Shown here piece by piece: positions 52,968 to 60,787 of a stretch of 64,000 bases of DNA. Position 1 is the first letter of the stretch. Each line of letters begins with the position of its first letter. A model generated the notes under the pieces. It was given only the letters and a program-made list of their open reading frames with translations. It had not been told where the DNA came from and ran no database searches. Origin of the DNA: Streptomyces sp. NBC_00691 (GTDB taxonomy: Bacteria > Actinomycetota > Actinomycetes > Streptomycetales > Streptomycetaceae); the NCBI RefSeq assembly GCF_036226665.1, contig NZ_CP109007.1, positions 3,822,501-3,886,500 on the forward strand, read 5' to 3'. Both the position numbers and the translations under genes were made by a program.

Positions 52968-54134
52968 TCAGGTGGTGCGCAGCCGTCCCGCCGCCCTGAC
53001 CAGGGCGTCCACACCCCGCTCCGCCTTCTTGCGGGTGCAGCCGACGTTCAGCCGGACGAAGCCGGGCGTGCCGTAGACCCCGCCCGGCATGATCGCGACC
53101 TTCTCGACGGTCACCAGCTCCTCCTGGAGCCGGGTCTCCTCGATGCCGAGCGGCCGCAGGTCGATCCAGGCGAGGTAGCCGGCCTGCGGGGGCTCCCAGA
53201 CCACCCCCGGAAGGCCCTCCGCCAGCCGCTCCCGGACCGACTCCATCGTGCCCGCCACATAGGCGCGCAGCTCGTCCAGCCAGGGCGCCCCGTGCCGGTA
53301 CGCGGCGATGTGGGCGGTCAGCGAGAGCACGGCGGGCGAGGCGAGCCCCTCGCCGGTCTCCATGCGCCGGACGAAGGCCGCGCGCTCGTCGGGGTCGCCG
53401 ATGATCCCGTACGAGCCGGAGAGCGCGGGGAAGTTGAACGCCTTGGTGGCCGAGGTGACCAGCGCCCAGCGGCTGCCCCGGCCCCGCTCGGCGATCCGGG
53501 TCCACGGGATGTGGCGGTGGCCCTCGGTGGTCAGGTCGGCGTGGATCTCGTCGCTGACGACGGCCGCGCCGTGGCGCTCGGCGAGCGCGGCGAACTCCCG
53601 GAGCTCGTCCTCCGTCCACACCCGGCCGGTCGGGTTGTGCGGGGAGCAGAGCAGCAGGACCGTGCTGTCGGGCCGGGCCAGCTCCCGTTCGAGGGCCTCG
53701 GCGTCGCCGAGCGGGACGCCGCGCAGCTCGCGTCCGAGCCCCGTGACCGCCTTGCGGAAGCCGTCGTACGTGGGGGTGTGGACGACGACGCCGTCGCCGG
53801 GCGCGGTCCACATCCGCAGCAGCTGGGAGAGCTGGTTCAGCACGGAGGGCGCGTACACCAGGGAGTCCGGGTCGGTGTCGGCCCCGTACCGGGTGGCGTG
53901 CCAGTGGCGTATCGCCTCGCGGAACTCGCCGAGCCGCCAGTCGGTGTAGCCGAAGACCCCGTGGTCGACGCGCTCGCGCAGGGCCGCGAGCACCTCCGGC
54001 GGGGAGGCGAAGTCCATGTCGGAAATGGTGAAGGGAAGCAGGTCGGGGACGCCGAAGCGGTCCGCGATCCCGTCCCACTGGACCGACCAGGTACCGCGTC
54101 GGTCGATCTCCCGGTCGAAGTCGTACGTCGTCAC
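52968..54134 (-). CDS. MalY/PatB-type PLP C-S lyase (class I/II aminotransferase fold)
   Basis: 388 residues from a GTG preceded by GGAGGAGAG. Lys231 in TSATKAFN is the Schiff-base lysine; SPHNPTGRVW and SDEIHADL are the other PLP-contact blocks. MalY/PatB proteins cleave cystathionine or cysteine conjugates (C-S beta-lyase). The N-terminal TYDFDREIDRRGTWSVQWD block is the family signature. Downstream of a hairpin terminator after fba, so probably transcribed on its own. Confidence 0.9.
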   Translation of the reverse strand: MTTYDFDREIDRRGTWSVQWDGIADRFGVPDLLPFTISDMDFASPPEVLAALRERVDHGVFGYTDWRLGEFREAIRHWHATRYGADTDPDSLVYAPSVLNQLSQLLRMWTAPGDGVVVHTPTYDGFRKAVTGLGRELRGVPLGDAEALERELARPDSTVLLLCSPHNPTGRVWTEDELREFAALAERHGAAVVSDEIHADLTTEGHRHIPWTRIAERGRGSRWALVTSATKAFNFPALSGSYGIIGDPDERAAFVRRMETGEGLASPAVLSLTAHIAAYRHGAPWLDELRAYVAGTMESVRERLAEGLPGVVWEPPQAGYLAWIDLRPLGIEETRLQEELVTVEKVAIMPGGVYGTPGFVRLNVGCTRKKAERGVDALVRAAGRLRTT

Positions 54135-54161
54135 CGTCTTCTCTCCTCCAGACAGGCCGAG

Positions 54162-54199
54162 GGCCCGGCACCCCCACGCCAGAGTGGGGGCACCGGGCC
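54162..54199 (-). terminator. Hairpin terminator after fba
   Basis: GGCCCGG (54162-54168) pairs with CCGGGCC (54193-54199), and CCCCCAC (54171-54177) with GTGGGGG (54184-54190), with a CA/CA internal bulge and a 6-base loop. It lies 26 bp after the fba stop on the minus strand and 28 bp before the MalY start. No U-tract. Confidence 0.75.
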
Positions 54200-54224
54200 G
54201 CTCGTACAACGCGTGATGCAGCGC

Positions 54225-55247
54225 TTACTTCAGCTTGGTGCCGGTCGAGCGCAGCGCGGCGCACGCCTCGGTCACCCGGACGGCCATGCCGGCCTCGGCC
54301 AGCTTGCCCCAGGTGCGCGGGTCGTAGGTCGACTTGATGCCGACCTCGCCGTCGACCTTCAGGACACCGTCGTAGTTCTTGAACATGTGGTTCGCCACCG
54401 GACGGGTGAAGGCGTACTGGGTGTCGGTGTCGAGGTTCATCTTCACGACGCCGTTCTCCAGGGCGGTGGCGATCTCCTCGGCCGTGGAGCCCGAGCCGCC
54501 GTGGAAGACGAAGTCGAACGGGGACGCCTTGCCGTACTTCTCGGCGACACCGGCCTGGAGGTCCTTGAGGAGCTCCGGGCGGAGGACGACGTTGCCCGGC
54601 TTGTAGACGCCGTGCACGTTGCCGAAGGAGGCGGCGAGCAGGTAGCGGCCCTTCTCGCCCAGGCCGAGGGCCTCGGCGGTGCGGAGCGCGTCGTCGACCG
54701 TGGTGTACAGCTCGTCGTTGATCTCGTGGCTGACGCCGTCCTCCTCGCCACCGGTCGGGGTGATCTCGACCTCAAGGATGATCTTGGCCGCGGCGGCCTT
54801 CGCGAGCAGCTCCTGGCCGATGGCCAGGTTGTCGGCGAGGGTCTCGGCGGAGCCGTCCCACATGTGCGACTGGAACAGCGGGTTCTCGCCGCGGGCGACG
54901 CGCTCGGCGGAGACCTCGATCAGCGGACGGACGTAGCTGTCCAGCTTGTCCTTCGGGCAGTGGTCGGTGTGCAGCGCGACCGTGATGTCGTACTTCGCGG
55001 CGACGATGTGCGCGAACTCGGCCAGGGCAACGGCGCCCGTGACCATGTCCTTGTTGTACTGGCCGCCCAGGAACTCGGCTCCGCCGGTCGAGATCTGGAT
55101 GATGCCGTCGCTCTCGGCCTCCGCGAAGCCGCGCAGGGCGGCGTGCAGGGTCTGGGACGAAGTCACGTTGATGGCCGGGTAGGCGAACTTGCCTGCCTTC
55201 GCCCGGTCGAGCATCTCGTTGTAGACCTCGGGGGTTGCGATGGGCAT
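54225..55247 (-). CDS. fba: Class II fructose-bisphosphate aldolase
   Basis: 340 residues. It cleaves fructose 1,6-bisphosphate in glycolysis and builds it in gluconeogenesis; zinc-dependent. The catalytic motif HTDHCPKD is at 93-100 (Asp95 catalytic, His96 zinc ligand), with the other ligands in FGNVHGVYKPG and FVFHGGSGS. GxxEFLGGQYNKD-type (GGAEFLGGQYNKD) follows the class IIA pattern. The promoter region (55248-55469) contains the parS palindrome. Its stop is followed by a hairpin. Confidence 0.97.
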   Translation of the reverse strand: MPIATPEVYNEMLDRAKAGKFAYPAINVTSSQTLHAALRGFAEAESDGIIQISTGGAEFLGGQYNKDMVTGAVALAEFAHIVAAKYDITVALHTDHCPKDKLDSYVRPLIEVSAERVARGENPLFQSHMWDGSAETLADNLAIGQELLAKAAAAKIILEVEITPTGGEEDGVSHEINDELYTTVDDALRTAEALGLGEKGRYLLAASFGNVHGVYKPGNVVLRPELLKDLQAGVAEKYGKASPFDFVFHGGSGSTAEEIATALENGVVKMNLDTDTQYAFTRPVANHMFKNYDGVLKVDGEVGIKSTYDPRTWGKLAEAGMAVRVTEACAALRSTGTKLK

Positions 55248-55364
55248 TCGTCCGCTCCTTGTGATGTGCGGGGTGTGTGCGTTGCTGTCCCTGACCTGGG
55301 GGCGACGTCATCGTCGACGCCCATCCTTCCAGACTCTTCTGTGGGCTCCCACGGGCCCGGCATG

Positions 55365-55406
55365 CCAAGGGGCGGGGTGTTTCACGTGAAACACCCCGCC
55401 CCTTGG
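55365..55406. other. parS site (ParB-binding) inside a 42-nt perfect palindrome
   Basis: TGTTTCACGTGAAACA (55378-55393) is identical to the consensus parS site bound by ParB in Bacillus and Streptomyces. It is the core of a perfect inverted repeat of 21 bp per arm (CCAAGGGGCGGGG arms), 55365-55406, with no mismatches and no loop. It sits in the intergenic region between fba (start 55247) and pyrE (stop 55470). Streptomyces linear chromosomes carry about 20 parS sites clustered around oriC. The extra 13-bp arms mean that it could also act as a cruciform or transcription terminator. Confidence 0.88.
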
Positions 55407-55469
55407 TAAAAACCCAGGTCAGGACAGTTATCACCGCTGTCCGGGACCTAAGTCACGACTTCGCGGCGG

Positions 55470-56009
55470 TTACGCCAGGTCGAGATCGGCCAGCTGGTAG
55501 CCGGTGAGGTAGGCCAGATCCGCCCCGGCGATGGCCTCGGCGGCGCCCCGATCGACGATCGTGGCCACCGCGACGACCTCGCCGCCGGCCTCGCGGACGG
55601 CCTCCACGGCGGTCAGCGGCGAGCCGCCGGTGGTCGAGGTGTCCTCGACCACGAGGCAGCGACGGCCCTTGACGTCCGTGCCCTCGATACGGCGCTGCAT
55701 GCCGTGCGCCTTCTGGGCCTTCCGGACGACGAAGGCGTCCAGTCGCTGTCCGCGCGCGGCGGAGGCGTGCAGCATCGAGGTCGCGACCGGGTCGGCGCCC
55801 AGGGTCAGACCGCCGACGCAGTCGAAGTCCAGGTCGGCCGTCAGGTCGAGCATGACCTGACCCACCAGCGGAGCGGCCTCGCCGTCCAGCGTGATCCGGC
55901 GCAGGTCGATGTAGTAGTCGGCTTCCAGACCCGAGGAGAGGGTCACCTTGCCGTGCACCACGGCCTTGTCCTTGATCTGCTGGAGCAGCTCAGCGCGTAC
56001 GTCAGTCAT
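55470..56009 (-). CDS. pyrE: Orotate phosphoribosyltransferase
   Basis: 179 residues. It joins orotate and PRPP to OMP in pyrimidine synthesis. The PRPP-binding motif VVEDTSTTGGS is at residues 120-130; the LRRITLDG block and HGMQRRIEG loop are present. Cytoplasmic dimer. It starts 10 bp downstream of the aldose epimerase-like gene on the same strand and is likely co-transcribed with it. The regulatory parS palindrome lies downstream. Confidence 0.96.
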   Translation of the reverse strand: MTDVRAELLQQIKDKAVVHGKVTLSSGLEADYYIDLRRITLDGEAAPLVGQVMLDLTADLDFDCVGGLTLGADPVATSMLHASAARGQRLDAFVVRKAQKAHGMQRRIEGTDVKGRRCLVVEDTSTTGGSPLTAVEAVREAGGEVVAVATIVDRGAAEAIAGADLAYLTGYQLADLDLA

Positions 56010-56019
56010 GCTGAGCAGC

Positions 56020-56811
56020 TTAGAGCCGCCGCCAGCGCCAGGTGCTCTCGACCTCCAGGGGGTCGATCGGGGTGACCAGACGCGGGTGGGTGTTGAGGCC
56101 GTTCGGCGGGCCGGACTGCGGCTCGACGCAGACGGCCTCCTCGGGCTCGTCGTAGATCACCACCCACTCGGCGCGGCTGGTGACCTTCAGCTCCAGCTCC
56201 TCCGGCCAGGTGAGGGTGACGTCGACGCCTTCGGGCATGCCGAAGCAGTCGTCCCAGGGGCCGGGCGTGCGGTCGATCCGGCGGCCGGTCGGCAGGTGGT
56301 CGTCACCGCGCTCCTCCTGCCAGGCCGGGGTGAAGTCGAGGCGCACGTCCTGGCCTCCCCGGCCGAGGTTCCGCAGGAACCAGGGGTGCCAGCCGGCCTG
56401 GGCCGGGAAGGAGTCGTCGTAGGTCTCGACGCCGAAGCGGAGGGTGAGGGCGTCCTCGGCCAGCTCGAAGACCTGGGTGACCGTTCCCCGGTACGGCCAC
56501 GGGTCGTCGAGCTCGCAGGTGAAGACGGCCTCGGTCGCGGAGACCCGCGCGGTCTTCCAGGCGAGGTCCCGGACGGTGCCGTGGATGGCGTGCGGGGGTG
56601 CGTTCACCGGCAGCTGATGGCTGGTGGCCCCGTTACGGAAGCGGCCGTTCTCGGTCCGCCCGCACCAGGGCACCATCGGGAAGGTCCCGAACCGCTCGCC
56701 CTGGCGCAGCACCTCGGCGCCGCCGATGCGCAGGCTCTCGATCCGGCAGCCGTTCTCGGGGCTGATGGTCAACTCGGCGTCGCCCGCCGTCAGTCGCGTC
56801 TGCATGCTCAC
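56020..56811 (-). CDS. Aldose 1-epimerase family protein
   Basis: 263 residues from a GTG at 56811; ATG 56805 is the alternative. GalM-superfamily beta-sandwich: ISPENGCRIESLRIGGAEVL, FPMVPWCGRTENGRF, the catalytic His in PHAIHGTVRDLAW, and GWHPWFLRNL with another conserved His. The C-terminal EPQSGPPNGLN holds the likely catalytic Glu. It interconverts sugar anomers or acts on a sugar phosphate; the substrate is not known. Positioned directly upstream of pyrE. Confidence 0.88.
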   Translation of the reverse strand: MSMQTRLTAGDAELTISPENGCRIESLRIGGAEVLRQGERFGTFPMVPWCGRTENGRFRNGATSHQLPVNAPPHAIHGTVRDLAWKTARVSATEAVFTCELDDPWPYRGTVTQVFELAEDALTLRFGVETYDDSFPAQAGWHPWFLRNLGRGGQDVRLDFTPAWQEERGDDHLPTGRRIDRTPGPWDDCFGMPEGVDVTLTWPEELELKVTSRAEWVVIYDEPEEAVCVEPQSGPPNGLNTHPRLVTPIDPLEVESTWRWRRL

Positions 56812-56829
56812 GCCCCGACCCTAATCGTG

Positions 56830-57759
56830 TCAGCGGCGTCGGCGCAGGGCGCGGCCGACGACCACGGCGGAGGCGAGCGCGAGGGCCGCGGCCGGGGCGA
56901 TCCAGCGCAGGGTGGCACCGGCACTCGACGACTCGGGCGCGGGAACGGGCGCGTACCGGCCGCGCGGCGGCGCGTGGTCGACCTCCTCGGCGCTTCGGCC
57001 GATCATGGTCCGGCGGGCGTGGGCGGCTTCGGCGGCGGGCTGCGGGGCGGGGAACTCGATGGGCGTGTCGGCGAGGTTCTCGTCCAGGAGGGGGTCGAGG
57101 GAGGGCGGCGGGACGGGCGCGTCGAAGACGGAACTCCGGCGCGGCTCTTCCACCCCGTCGTCGACCCCGTCGTCGTCGGAATCGGCCTCGACGACGGCGT
57201 CGGCGGCGGCGGCGTTGTCGGTGCCGGATGCGTCGGCGGCGTCGTCGGCATCGGTGCCGGTACCGGTGGCGGCACCCGCGTCGGCGGCGTCGTCGGCATC
57301 GGTCGCCCCGTCCGGAGTCGTCTCCTCCGGCTGTTCCGCCAGCGCCGCCAGCGCCTCCGCGAACTTGTCGAGCATCCGGACGCCCGCCGTGGACCGGGCC
57401 TCGTCGGTCGCCTCGGCGAGCCGGCCGGCCGCCGTCAGGCCGCCCGTGAAGCTCAGGCTGGTGCCCTCGGCCACCGGAGTGAGGACCACGGTGAGCGACA
57501 GCTCCGCCGTGCCCTTGCCACGGGCCTCGGTTCCCTGGCCCTCGTAGGTGATGGCGCCGTCCCGCTCGACGACCTTCAGGCCGCCCCGGTAGGTGATGGT
57601 GTTGCCGCCCACTCGCACCTTGAGCCGGCCCGTGAGGGGGCTCGCCTCCGCGTCGGCGTCGCGCTGGAGACCGGGGACGCAGCGGACCACCCGCGCCGGG
57701 TCCGTGAGCGTCGCACGCAGAACCTCTGCCGGGACCGGGACGAACACCTCATGCTCCAT
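56830..57759 (-). CDS. SRPBCC-domain (CoxG-like) protein with acidic linker and C-terminal TM
   Basis: 309 residues. Residues 1-145 form a SRPBCC/CoxG-like domain (MEHEVFVPVPAEVLRATLTDPARVVRCVPG, then ITYEGQGTEARGKGTAEL). Residues ~150-200 are a low-complexity acidic Asp/Ala/Thr linker (ADDAADAGAATGTGTDADDA). The C-terminus has a single TM helix (WIAPAAALALASAVVVGRAL). Fold members bind hydrophobic ligands; CoxG tethers CO dehydrogenase to the membrane in other bacteria, but no cox genes are nearby. Function unassigned. Confidence 0.8.
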   Translation of the reverse strand: MEHEVFVPVPAEVLRATLTDPARVVRCVPGLQRDADAEASPLTGRLKVRVGGNTITYRGGLKVVERDGAITYEGQGTEARGKGTAELSLTVVLTPVAEGTSLSFTGGLTAAGRLAEATDEARSTAGVRMLDKFAEALAALAEQPEETTPDGATDADDAADAGAATGTGTDADDAADASGTDNAAAADAVVEADSDDDGVDDGVEEPRRSSVFDAPVPPPSLDPLLDENLADTPIEFPAPQPAAEAAHARRTMIGRSAEEVDHAPPRGRYAPVPAPESSSAGATLRWIAPAAALALASAVVVGRALRRRR

Positions 57760-57903
57760 GGAAGCCGAGCCTACTCAGACGGGGGCGCGGCGTCGCCCGT
57801 TCGGCACGGAACCCGGTTTCCCGCGCCGCCGGTGCCACCGCCTCCCGCCCTCGCCCGGGCCCGCGCCCCGGCCCGTGCCCTGCCCCTGCCCCTGCCGAAA
57901 CCT

Positions 57904-59577
57904 TCACCCTCCGTACCTCGGGTGCACCAGCGTCGACGGGGGCGGTTCGGTACCCCGGCCGCGCTCCGCGCGGCGCGCCGCGGCCGCCAGGACGTCCTCG
58001 CCGAGCGAACGCAGCCGGGGCGCGTCGGGGGCGAGGCCGAGGACGGGCGGGCGGCTGCCCGGTACGGCCAGGAGGAAGCCCCAGTCGCCGGGCCCCCGCC
58101 CCGTACCGCCGGAGTTGTCGGCGCGGTCGGGTCCGGCGGCGAAGCCGGGGGTGCGGCCGCTCGCGCTGTAGGGGCGGGTCGCGAAGCCGGCCGCGCGCAG
58201 GGTGGCGTCCACGGTCCAGTAGGTGCGGGGCCGGTCGCCGACCGACCCGGCGTGCACGGCGAACCGTCCGGAGGGGGTGAGGACCTGGGCCACGAGCCCG
58301 TAGAACTCCTGCGCGTACAGCTTGGCGCTGGGGGTGATCCCGGGGTCGGGCAGATCGGAGATCACCACGTCGTACCGTTCCTGCAGATGACCCGTGGCCC
58401 CCCGGAGCCAGTGGAACGCGTCCGCGTAGACCACCCGGACGCGCGGGTCCCGGAACGCCTGACCGTTGAGCGAGGCGAGGGCCGGGTCCGTCCGGGCCAG
58501 GCGGACGACTCCCGGGTCGAGTTCCACGACGGTGACGGAGCGGACCCCGGGGTACCGCAGGGCCTCCCGGGCGGCCATGCCGTCCCCGCCGCCGACGATC
58601 AGCACCCGGGCGTGCCCGCCGTTCATCGCGGGATGGACGAGGGCCTCGTGGTAGCGGTACTCGTCCTGGCCGGCCACCCGGAGGCGGCCGTCGAGGAACA
58701 GGTCGGGCGGGCCCTCGGGGCCCCCGGTCACGACGATCTCCTGGAGGTCGGTGTGGACCGCGACCCGCACCCGCTCCCCGTACACCGCCCGGCGGGCGGC
58801 CTGTTCGAAGTCGTCGACGAGCACGGTCGCCGTGGCGAGGACGGCGAGGACCGACACGTTCACCGCGACGAGCAGGGCGCGGGAGCGGGAGGTCAGGTCG
58901 TGGCGGAACACCCAGAGCACGAGGCCGCCGCCCGCCACGGCGTTGACCGCGCCGGTGACGAGGGCGCCGGTGAGCTGCCCGAGCCAGGGCAGCAGCAGAA
59001 AGGGGAAGGCGAGACCGCCGACCAGGGCACCGACGTAGTCGGCGGCGAAGAGGTCGGCGACGGTCCCGGCGGCGTCGTCCTGCTCCCCGAGCGAGGCCTT
59101 CCGCCCGGACCGCCCCGACCGGTCGCCCCGTTGTATCAGCGACATCAGGAGGGGGATCTCTGCACCGATGAGAACCCCGATGGCCAGCGAGAACGCCACG
59201 AGGACGTACCGCGATTCGCCGAACCAGGCGAAGGCCGCGTACAGCACCATCGCCGAGGTGCCGCCGACGAGCGCGAGCCCGGCCTCGACCAGGCCGAAGC
59301 CGACGGCGGCCCGGCAGCGCAGCGCCTTGGCGAGGAGCGAGCCCACCCCCATGGCGAAGACCATGACGGAGAGCACGACGGAGGCCTGGGTGACCGAGTC
59401 GCCGATCAAGTAGGAGGCGAGCGCGACCAGTTCGAGTTCGTAGACCAGGCCGCAGGCGGCGCAGACGAAGACCACCGCGAGGACCGGGAACCGCACCGTC
59501 CCGCGCGGCGGGGCGGGCCGCCGCACGGGCGCCCGCCGCACCCTCTTGGGTGGCATGGTCACGGTCGGCTCGATCAT
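57904..59577 (-). CDS. Membrane-fused spermidine synthase-like protein
   Basis: 557 residues. The N-terminal ~230 residues have about seven TM helices (for example FPVLAVVFVCAACGLVYELEL). The C-terminal ~300 residues are a spermidine/spermine synthase Rossmann domain: LDGRLRVAGQDEYRYHEALVHPAM, RVLIVGGGDGMAAREALRYPGV with the GGGDG motif (~330), VTVVELDPGVV and YDVVISDLPDPG. Membrane-anchored spermidine synthase homologues are common in actinobacteria and their substrate is uncertain. The gene stands between the SRPBCC and DUF2617 genes on the same strand; the order DUF2617-spermidine synthase is typical for Streptomyces. Confidence 0.88.
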   Translation of the reverse strand: MIEPTVTMPPKRVRRAPVRRPAPPRGTVRFPVLAVVFVCAACGLVYELELVALASYLIGDSVTQASVVLSVMVFAMGVGSLLAKALRCRAAVGFGLVEAGLALVGGTSAMVLYAAFAWFGESRYVLVAFSLAIGVLIGAEIPLLMSLIQRGDRSGRSGRKASLGEQDDAAGTVADLFAADYVGALVGGLAFPFLLLPWLGQLTGALVTGAVNAVAGGGLVLWVFRHDLTSRSRALLVAVNVSVLAVLATATVLVDDFEQAARRAVYGERVRVAVHTDLQEIVVTGGPEGPPDLFLDGRLRVAGQDEYRYHEALVHPAMNGGHARVLIVGGGDGMAAREALRYPGVRSVTVVELDPGVVRLARTDPALASLNGQAFRDPRVRVVYADAFHWLRGATGHLQERYDVVISDLPDPGITPSAKLYAQEFYGLVAQVLTPSGRFAVHAGSVGDRPRTYWTVDATLRAAGFATRPYSASGRTPGFAAGPDRADNSGGTGRGPGDWGFLLAVPGSRPPVLGLAPDAPRLRSLGEDVLAAAARRAERGRGTEPPPSTLVHPRYGG

Positions 59578-59652
59578 GACCGTAACGCTACGTCACGACC
59601 AAGGTGCCCCCTGTCACCCACACGAGTGGATCTGGGGCTCCGAGAGGGCGTA

Positions 59653-60171
59653 TCAGAGCGTTGCGGGCATACGTACGCCGATACGCGTCCTGGTCACCAC
59701 CAACTGCCCTTCCTGCGGGTAGGCGTGCCAGGTGCGCCAGCGCACCTGGCCCTCGTGGCGCTGCGCCAGCATCGCCGTGAAGGCGTGCGGGGAGCCGGGA
59801 AAGGTCCCCGCGAGTCCGTTGGGGTGGTCGGCGACGAGCGCCAGCAACTCCTGTGCCCGGCCCGCGAAGGAGCCGTGCGAGAGCGTCTCGACGCGGGCGG
59901 CGAATTCGTACTCCCATTCGCCGACGCGCCTGGAGACGCCGAGCGGCAGCGGGGTGCTGTTGCCCGGCATGCAGGCGACGGTCTCCGAACAACTGCGGCC
60001 CTCCTCCTCCAGGAGCACCTGATGGGAGGCGCCGAGCAGCCTCAACTGCAGCTTGGCGCCGGAGAGTTCGAGGTCGAGGACGGCCAGGGCGGGCAGCGGC
60101 TCGCGCCCGAGGGCCCAGGCCAGATCGGCCGCGCGGGTGTCGGTGTAGGAGGTTTTCAGGGTGGTGAGCAT
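59653..60171 (-). CDS. DUF2617 family protein
   Basis: 172 residues from the ATG at 60171 (GGAG six or seven bases upstream). The block TSYTDTRAADLAWALG at the N-terminus and LELSGAKLQLRLLGASHQVLL, RVGEWEYEFAARVETLS, HPNGLAGTFPGSPHAFTAML and WRTWHAYPQEGQLVVTRTR are the DUF2617 pattern. Soluble, beta-rich, conserved in actinobacteria beside the membrane spermidine synthase-like gene; role unknown. Confidence 0.9.
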   Translation of the reverse strand: MLTTLKTSYTDTRAADLAWALGREPLPALAVLDLELSGAKLQLRLLGASHQVLLEEEGRSCSETVACMPGNSTPLPLGVSRRVGEWEYEFAARVETLSHGSFAGRAQELLALVADHPNGLAGTFPGSPHAFTAMLAQRHEGQVRWRTWHAYPQEGQLVVTRTRIGVRMPATL

Positions 60172-60459
60172 GGGTCGGCTCCGCAAACACGGTTTGACGG
60201 GTGGGCCGGGGGCGCCCCGGAGAAGGGTTCAACGGGAGTGGGGAATCGCCGACTCGGGTCCACACACGGTCCGAGGGCTGTCTCTGTCAGGAGCGAGAGA
60301 ACCACGGACGCCGGACGACTCGCAGCGTTTTTACCCAACTTGCTGTGTTTTCCAACCCCTTCGGGGACCCCACAGTTCAATTGTTCAATCAGAATCGATC
60401 GACAAGTCCCCGTGGATTGCCCACGTCACGTGCCACACGGCTGGGAAGCCGCTCCGCGC

Positions 60460-60696
60460 TCAGCTGCTGCCGCCGCAGCCGCCCCCGCCGCCCCCGCAGG
60501 AGCTGGATCCGCCGCAGGAACTCGATGACCCGCAGCCTCCCCCGCTCCCGCCGCCGTCCGCCCAGGTGACGCTGCCGCTCGACCGCGAGTGCCGTCGCCG
60601 CGGCCCGCTGCTGCGGAACGCCCCCCGGAACACGGAGACGAGCCCCACGGCGACCACGACGCCCAGGAAGATGAAGAAGATGGTGAAGATTCCCAT
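60460..60696 (-). CDS. Small membrane protein with Gly/Ser/Cys-rich tail
   Basis: 78 residues from the ATG at 60696 (GGGGG nine bases upstream). One N-terminal TM helix (IFTIFFIFLGVVVAVGLVSVF), a basic stretch (RRRHSR), then a tail dominated by Gly, Ser and Cys with five Cys in CGSSSSC, CGGSSSC and GCGG patterns. The tail is reminiscent of a metal- or lipid-binding repeat, but nothing proves this. It starts 91 bp upstream of the divergent aminotransferase. Not recognised as a named family. Confidence 0.7.
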   Translation of the reverse strand: MGIFTIFFIFLGVVVAVGLVSVFRGAFRSSGPRRRHSRSSGSVTWADGGGSGGGCGSSSSCGGSSSCGGGGGGCGGSS

Positions 60697-60787
60697 CAGT
60701 ACTACCCCCGTTCGCTTGTGCGAGGGAGATTCCCTCTCCCCCGTCCCGTCAAAGCGCACTTGAGGAAGTCCAGAGCTTCGCCGCAGG

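Noticed and set aside
50280..55409. Plus-strand open frame of 1,709 codons
   Set aside because: It runs antisense to DUF3152, DUF3151, MFS, MalY and fba genes that have recognised domains and correct starts. Its translation is Arg/Gly/Asp noise.
55948..60528. Plus-strand open frame of 1,526 codons
   Set aside because: Antisense to pyrE, epimerase, SRPBCC, spermidine synthase and DUF2617 genes, with low-complexity translation and no domain.
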